From Clostridiales bacterium (GTDB lineage Bacteria > Bacillota > Peptococcia > Peptococcales > Peptococcaceae): a stretch of DNA of 11,492 nt. Shown here in pieces: positions 8,102 through 11,492 of this stretch; the stretch's first letter is position 1, and every line of letters starts with the position of its first letter. The stretch is taken from the NCBI GenBank assembly GCA_003343815.1, contig QAKL01000014.1, forward strand, positions 1 through 11,492, in the 5' to 3' direction. A program made the position numbers and the translations under genes. Below the pieces are notes generated by a model that searched no databases, was not told the origin of the DNA, and saw nothing but the letters and a program-made list of their open reading frames with translations.

Positions 8102-8284
8102 CTAATGAGCCACTATCAGATAAATGCCGCCCTCGACATCGTGCACCATCGCCTTAAAAACGCGTGCCAAAAGTGCGGCGCGTCTGAGTGCCTCCTCCTC
8201 ATTATCCGCCCAAAAGACAGCTTTCGAGCCGCTCACATTATCCCTATTCTCCCGCGTCGCCACAATCGCGATAATCTCACTCAT
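8102..8284 (-). CDS. Small protein, probable capping/partner subunit for YIEGIA
   Basis: This 60-residue protein has no signal peptide or membrane helix. It reads as a small alpha/beta fold: a strand IIAIVAT (4-10), a polar loop, a second strand KAVFWA (21-26), a helix from about 28 to 47, and a final strand GGIYLIVAH (52-60). A family of this size encoded next to YIEGIA is, to my recollection, labelled a capping complex subunit for YIEGIA in current databases; I rely on context and size and have not compared sequences. The ATG at 8284-8282 shares one base with the YIEGIA stop (TGATG) and has AAGGAG 9 bases upstream, so the two are translationally coupled. It precedes gerAA by 13 bases. Its biochemical role is not known to me. 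Confidence 0.75.
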   Translation of the reverse strand: MSEIIAIVATRENRDNVSGSKAVFWADNEEEALRRAALLARVFKAMVHDVEGGIYLIVAH

Positions 8285-9162
8285 CAACCAATACTCCTTT
8301 TTACTGAGTTTTTCTTGCTTACGGCGCTTTCTAAAAGCGGCGTGCGCTTGACGGCTTTGATCAAACCCTCGACATCGCGCTCATTAGGCAAAAAGTAAAT
8401 CCCGATCGCTCCGGTATCGACGTTTTTTCGTGCCATCGGCGTATAGGATGGCTCGCCTATTTCTGCCTTGCTGCCGATGATCGCGGCAATATCGTGCAAA
8501 ATCGCCTGTCTTTGACCCAGATTATTGAGCGCGGCGCGACCGTTATCATCCTTGCCTGTTAAAATCAAGCCCACTCCCTCGGATAAAATTTTAGTCCGCG
8601 CCTTTTTTTCGCCGACATTCATGATCACGATATCATCGACCATTAAAAGCGGTCCGTCAAAAGACACTCTGCCCTCGCGCACTTCGGCGATTTCTCCGAT
8701 TTTCTGCCCGCTCATCAAAATATGACTCGCAATAATCGCCAAAATACCCAAAAACACTCCTGCACGCACCTCTAAAAAAATGATGCCTCCCGTCGTTACC
8801 AATGCTACCATCATAACCAGATAATTACGCGCTTCAAATACCTTGGCGATACCCTCGATATAATCGGCGCCGCGCGGCACCAGCTGACTATCCTCCAATT
8901 TTAACAACGTTTCTCTTTCCATATTGCGAATATCGCGGAACTGCTGGGCGCATAAAACCAAAAAAGTAATCGCCGTATATTCCTTGACCAAAAGCGCAGG
9001 AATCGCGACCGCTGCCAAAGCCGCAGCAATCGCTCCTAACGATAAATGAATGACATATCCGTGCGGATAAGACGGATAACTCCGATAATCGCTGCACAAA
9101 AGATACAAGCGATCGAAAAAACCCATAAATATCCCCCAGATGATCGCCGCTGTATAATTCAT
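8284..9162 (-). CDS. YIEGIA family membrane protein
   Basis: The 292-residue protein contains the signature YIEGIA exactly, at residues 101-106, within RGADYIEGIAKVFE, and has the family's usual length of about 290. The family is found in spore formers (B. subtilis YphB belongs here, as I recall) and its function is poorly understood. Hydrophobic segments are near 3-16, 36-58, 62-72, 113-130 and 134-150. The C-terminal half from about 155 is soluble and probably cytoplasmic; it includes VDDIVIMNVGEKKARTKIL (175-193) and IYFLPNERDVEGLIKAVKRT (255-274). The ATG at 9162-9160 overlaps the spoIIP stop by one base (TGATG), with AAGGA 9-10 bases upstream; an in-frame TTG one codon earlier is the less likely start. 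Context places it in spore envelope or germination biology. Confidence 0.9.
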   Translation of the reverse strand: MNYTAAIIWGIFMGFFDRLYLLCSDYRSYPSYPHGYVIHLSLGAIAAALAAVAIPALLVKEYTAITFLVLCAQQFRDIRNMERETLLKLEDSQLVPRGADYIEGIAKVFEARNYLVMMVALVTTGGIIFLEVRAGVFLGILAIIASHILMSGQKIGEIAEVREGRVSFDGPLLMVDDIVIMNVGEKKARTKILSEGVGLILTGKDDNGRAALNNLGQRQAILHDIAAIIGSKAEIGEPSYTPMARKNVDTGAIGIYFLPNERDVEGLIKAVKRTPLLESAVSKKNSVKRSIG

Positions 9163-10259
9163 CAACGCTCATCCTTTTTCAGATACCAATACGCCCCGCC
9201 TGCTATCGCTCCAAGGATAACGATAGTCCACACGATCGGCCAAGCCTTGCTTTTCTCCTCGTTTTTTTCGGTCGGCTCACTATCCGTATTATTCTCACTC
9301 AGAGGAGTATTATCGGCAAACTGTCTGCCCGAGGAGCCGTTCATCACCGCTAAAAAATCCGGCAATTCCTCGGCAAAAGCCCGCGCGCCCGCCTCAGCCT
9401 CTGCCAAGGTATTGGTGTGAGTACCAACCTCCAAAAGTACGGCGTGAGGCGCCATATCCTGATTATAGCTGCCTTTGGCAATATAAATCGACTTGATCAA
9501 GCCCGGCTTCGCCTCGTCATAATAAGCCTTGAGCTGCTCGGCAAACGCCTCGTTTTCTGCGCTGTTTTCATTAGCCTGCCCTACTACCAAACGGATCTGC
9601 GTGACCTTTTCGCCGTCTAACTCCTCCTCGTAATACTCCGGATCCGGCACGCCGTCGCGATGCACGTCGATAATCATATCGACATCGCCCGATTGCAATA
9701 ATTCTGCCGCCGTCCGGCGCGAGCGCGCATAAGCGTCGGCGTCATGCGGATCATGGATATTTTCGCTATGAAGCACCTCGATGCCCTCGTTCTCCAAATA
9801 CTCGGCAATCGTCCCGGCTACGGCTAAAATATCGCCGCCGCCGTTTTTGCTTTCCGTGCCGGAGGTCGGCACATAGCACTCATCCGAGTGCGTGGCATAA
9901 ATCGCCACCGTTTCGGCATTTTGCGCCGCCGCATCCGCGGTACTCACCGTCTGCGCCAATACAGGCGCCGTATAATCGGTGATTTGCTCGCAGTGCGCTT
10001 TGTAGCCGTCTTCCTCTATTTTGCTGATTTTGTAGCGGCGATTGTCGCTTAAAATAATTTCATCCTCTTCAAAACACACGCGATTTAAATGCTCCAGCTC
10101 CTCGCCCGAGTCGATATCGTGCAAAGTGTAAAACGTCCCCTCGTCCAGCTCGTCCATCTCCCGCTTGTCAGCCCAAGGTGCCGCCCATGCTACCGTAAGC
10201 GGCAATAATAACGCTGTTAAAACTATACTTGTTAAGGAAATTTTTATTTTTTTCTTCAT
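9162..10259 (-). CDS. spoIIP: Stage II sporulation protein P (SpoIIP), peptidoglycan hydrolase for engulfment
   Basis: SpoIIP works with SpoIID and SpoIIM to cut peptidoglycan (amidase and endopeptidase) while the mother cell engulfs the forespore. The 365-residue protein has a signal or anchor helix at 8-27 ending in VAWAAPWA. A small N-terminal domain with SDNRRYKISKIEEDG (71-85) follows, as seen in several clostridial-type SpoIIP proteins, then the catalytic domain at about 115-305. The likely zinc/catalytic residues lie in YATHSDECYVPT (121-132, His124), IDVHRDGVP (197-205, His200) and LLEVGTHTN (275-283, Glu277 and His281). An acidic linker (about 312-338) leads to a second hydrophobic helix at 340-359 and a KKDER tail. 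The ATG at 10259-10257 has GGAGG 8 bases upstream. It heads the six-gene cluster and overlaps YIEGIA by one base. Confidence 0.92.
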   Translation of the reverse strand: MKKKIKISLTSIVLTALLLPLTVAWAAPWADKREMDELDEGTFYTLHDIDSGEELEHLNRVCFEEDEIILSDNRRYKISKIEEDGYKAHCEQITDYTAPVLAQTVSTADAAAQNAETVAIYATHSDECYVPTSGTESKNGGGDILAVAGTIAEYLENEGIEVLHSENIHDPHDADAYARSRRTAAELLQSGDVDMIIDVHRDGVPDPEYYEEELDGEKVTQIRLVVGQANENSAENEAFAEQLKAYYDEAKPGLIKSIYIAKGSYNQDMAPHAVLLEVGTHTNTLAEAEAGARAFAEELPDFLAVMNGSSGRQFADNTPLSENNTDSEPTEKNEEKSKAWPIVWTIVILGAIAGGAYWYLKKDER

Positions 10260-10281
10260 ATCTTCAGCCTCCTTTTTTCCT

Positions 10282-10310
10282 ATCCTGTGCAAAGGGCGCG
10301 CAAAATATAC
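10282..10310 (-). promoter_or_regulatory. Possible sigma-E-like sporulation promoter for the spoIIP operon
   Basis: On the minus strand GTATATT (10304-10310) matches the -35 element of mother-cell sigma-E promoters well. After 14 bases comes CACAGGAT (10282-10289), a weaker match to CATACAAT (5 of 8). Known family practice supports this, since spoIIP is a sigma-E gene in B. subtilis. The site begins right at the end of the preceding terminator. No good sigma-A promoter is visible in the same gap. Confidence 0.4.
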
Positions 10311-10311
10311 A

Positions 10312-10341
10312 AAAAACTCTGATCCACAGATCAGAGTTTTT
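10312..10341 (-). terminator. Strong terminator after the dehydrogenase gene, symmetrical
   Basis: A perfect 13-bp stem (10312-10324 with 10329-10341) closes a 4-base loop and is flanked by A and T runs on both sides. It therefore has T runs for either direction, but only the minus-strand gene ending at 10361 needs it. It isolates the spoIIP cluster from the dehydrogenase gene. Confidence 0.9.
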
Positions 10342-10360
10342 CACTATCCTAAATTAATTT

Positions 10361-11311
10361 TTATTTATATTTGTAGAAGCCCTCGCCGGCGTTAATACCT
10401 AATTTGCCTTTATCGATATATTCTTCTTTCAGCATTTTAGCGATCCGCGCGTGCAAGCCATCGGGATTGGTTTGGACATCAGGATAATTGGACACGATAT
10501 TGTACGCCGTCGTAATACCGACAATATCCAAAATACGGAACGGCCCTAACGGCGCGCCCGTAGCCAACGACCAAGTCTTGTCGATAGTTTCCACATCGGC
10601 GATCCCATCGACCAAAAGCTCCTCGGCAGCGTTTAAAAAAGGTACTAACATGGAGTTTAAAATATAGCCAGCTTTTTCTTTCTTCAATTTTAACGGGATC
10701 ATATTAATTGCTACGGCAAAATCGGCAACAGCGTCATATGCCGCTTGATCGGTGCGCGCATGACCCATGATTTCTGCCGTATTATTCTTCCAGATGCTGT
10801 TAGCAAAATGCAGCGCCAAGAATTTCTCCGGTCTGCCGGTCGCATCAGCCAGCATACTCGGCAAAAGCGTGGAAGAGTTGGTTGCAATAATGGTTTTCTC
10901 CGGCAAAACCTTTTGCAGTTTAGCGTAAAAATCTTTTTTCTCCTCGGGATTTTCCGCCAGCGCCTCGATCACCAAATCAGCGTCCGCTACTGCTTTGGCT
11001 AAGTCTGTTTCGTAGGTGAAATTTTGGTAAACTTCCTCCGCTTTGTTGATTAATTTGTCCAAATCAATCTTGCTCAAATCCGCATTATTACCGACCAGTC
11101 CGCGGCTTACCGGTCCCGGCGCGCCTGCTTTGGCAGCTTTTAACTCGCCCACATAAATATCATGCAAACGCTCCGCTTTCGGTTTAGCGCGACCGATCGA
11201 GCCTTCCGAGCGCACCCACGTCACTACATCAAAACCGCAGTACGCGCTTTGGTAAGCGATCTGACTGCCCAAAACTCCTCCGCCGATTACCACTACTTTT
11301 TTAATGCTCAT
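10361..11311 (-). CDS. 3-hydroxyacyl-CoA dehydrogenase family protein (3-hydroxybutyryl-CoA dehydrogenase-like)
   Basis: The family oxidises (S)-3-hydroxyacyl-CoA to 3-oxoacyl-CoA with NAD(P), or runs in reverse in butyrate-type fermentation. The 316-residue protein starts with a Rossmann fold, VVVIGGGVLGSQIA (6-19). It has the EALAENPEEKKDFYAKL block (116-132) and keeps the catalytic set: Ser146 in TNSST, His168, Glu180 exactly 12 residues later, and Asn219. The all-alpha C-terminal domain ends with NAGEGFYKYK. It is longer than the usual 280-290 residues, with extra sequence around 35-80. The catalytic block reads HFANSIWKNNTAE instead of the classic HFFNPVPxMxLVE, so this is a distinct subgroup whose substrate may differ. 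The ATG has GGAGG 8 bases upstream. It is bounded by terminators on both sides and is probably monocistronic. Confidence 0.87.
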   Translation of the reverse strand: MSIKKVVVIGGGVLGSQIAYQSAYCGFDVVTWVRSEGSIGRAKPKAERLHDIYVGELKAAKAGAPGPVSRGLVGNNADLSKIDLDKLINKAEEVYQNFTYETDLAKAVADADLVIEALAENPEEKKDFYAKLQKVLPEKTIIATNSSTLLPSMLADATGRPEKFLALHFANSIWKNNTAEIMGHARTDQAAYDAVADFAVAINMIPLKLKKEKAGYILNSMLVPFLNAAEELLVDGIADVETIDKTWSLATGAPLGPFRILDIVGITTAYNIVSNYPDVQTNPDGLHARIAKMLKEEYIDKGKLGINAGEGFYKYK

Positions 11312-11340
11312 TTGACATACCTCCTATTATTAGAAATTCT

Positions 11341-11346
11341 ATATTA
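11341..11346 (-). promoter_or_regulatory. Tentative -10 box of the dehydrogenase promoter
   Basis: On the minus strand TAATAT preceded by TG lies about 30 bases before the ATG at 11311. No convincing -35 element sits at the right distance, so the promoter may need an activator or lie elsewhere in this gap. Confidence 0.25.
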
Positions 11347-11353
11347 CATTACC

Positions 11354-11391
11354 CCAAAATCTGTACTTTTATCTAAAATTTCAGATTTTGG
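11354..11391. repeat. Inverted repeats upstream of the dehydrogenase gene, candidate operator
   Basis: CCAAAATCTG (11354-11363) and CAGATTTTGG (11382-11391) are perfect 10-base inverted repeats 18 bases apart. A second, compact dyad, ATCTAAAATTTCAGAT (11371-11386), is symmetrical at 14 of 16 positions and overlaps the right arm. The two cannot form as RNA hairpins at the same time. They lie just upstream of the tentative -10 box, where a regulator would bind, or could form alternative leader structures. Confidence 0.5.
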
Positions 11392-11409
11392 ATAAAAACC
11401 TCATTATGT

Positions 11410-11451
11410 AAAAAGAACTTTTTCTGCTGTGAGCGAACCCACAGCAGAAAA
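11410..11451 (-). terminator. Rho-independent terminator after the upstream gene
   Basis: A perfect 12-bp stem pairs 11420-11431 with 11440-11451 around an 8-base loop. On the minus strand it is followed within a few bases by a TTCTTTTT run. It stands 11 bases after the stop codon at 11463-11465. Confidence 0.75.
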
Positions 11452-11462
11452 TATGTCTGATA

Positions 11463-11492
11463 TTAGTCTTCCTCGTCGTCCAAGACACCGTT
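11463..11492 (-). CDS. C-terminal end of an unidentified protein, cut by window edge
   Basis: Only nine codons plus a TAA stop are visible, ending NGVLDDEED. The frame is inferred from the stop and from the terminator directly after it. The acidic tail suggests a soluble protein. Nothing here allows a family call. Confidence 0.5.
   Translation of the reverse strand, partial: NGVLDDEED

Noticed and set aside
8085..8130. Search for a forespore sigma-G promoter directly before gerAA
   Set aside because: CATTAG-like text is present, but no -35 element stands at the right distance.
8889..9172. A 94-codon minus-strand frame overlapping the start of YIEGIA
   Set aside because: It is the same DNA read one frame off from YIEGIA, whose family signature is certain.
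1..11492. CRISPR arrays, insertion sequences, prophage genes, tRNA or rRNA genes
   Set aside because: No spaced repeats, transposase or phage-like proteins or RNA-gene landmarks were seen; the window reads as ordinary core chromosome plus a sporulation operon.

Overview
The window looks like chromosomal DNA of an endospore-forming member of the Bacillota, probably an anaerobe. The evidence is a spore engulfment protein (SpoIIP), the spore-associated YIEGIA protein, a full GerA-type germinant receptor, a Firmicutes-style DtxR/MntR regulator, a cobalamin-type a,c-diamide synthase and a 3-hydroxyacyl-CoA dehydrogenase. Clostridia and spore-forming Negativicutes both fit, and I cannot decide between them from this sequence. 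Every gene I accept lies on the minus strand, so transcription runs from high to low coordinates.

Reading in that direction: at 11463-11492 there are the last nine codons of an unidentified gene with an acidic C-terminus, followed by a hairpin terminator. Next is a 3-hydroxyacyl-CoA dehydrogenase gene (10361-11311), preceded by two overlapping dyads and followed by a strong terminator (10312-10341). A six-gene sporulation/germination cluster follows: spoIIP (9162-10259), YIEGIA (8284-9162), a 60-aa probable YIEGIA partner (8102-8284), and a GerA receptor made of A, B and C subunits (4433-8088). These genes overlap or are only a few bases apart, so they read as one operon, with a possible sigma-E-like promoter just downstream of the dehydrogenase terminator.

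After a roughly 110-bp gap comes an EamA-family transporter (3419-4318) with its own good promoter, then a DtxR/MntR-type metal regulator (2864-3247) whose promoter overlaps AT-rich repeats. Leucyl-tRNA synthetase (335-2791) follows with a possible short promoter and no T-box leader. A strong terminator separates it from the start of a cbiA/cobB-type gene (1-278) that is cut by the window edge.

The most interesting part is the spoIIP-YIEGIA-small protein-gerABC unit. It couples an engulfment peptidoglycan hydrolase, a poorly characterised spore membrane protein with a tiny partner, and a germinant receptor in one transcript. There are no RNA genes, CRISPR arrays or mobile elements that I can see, and no gene-free stretch longer than about 175 bases.
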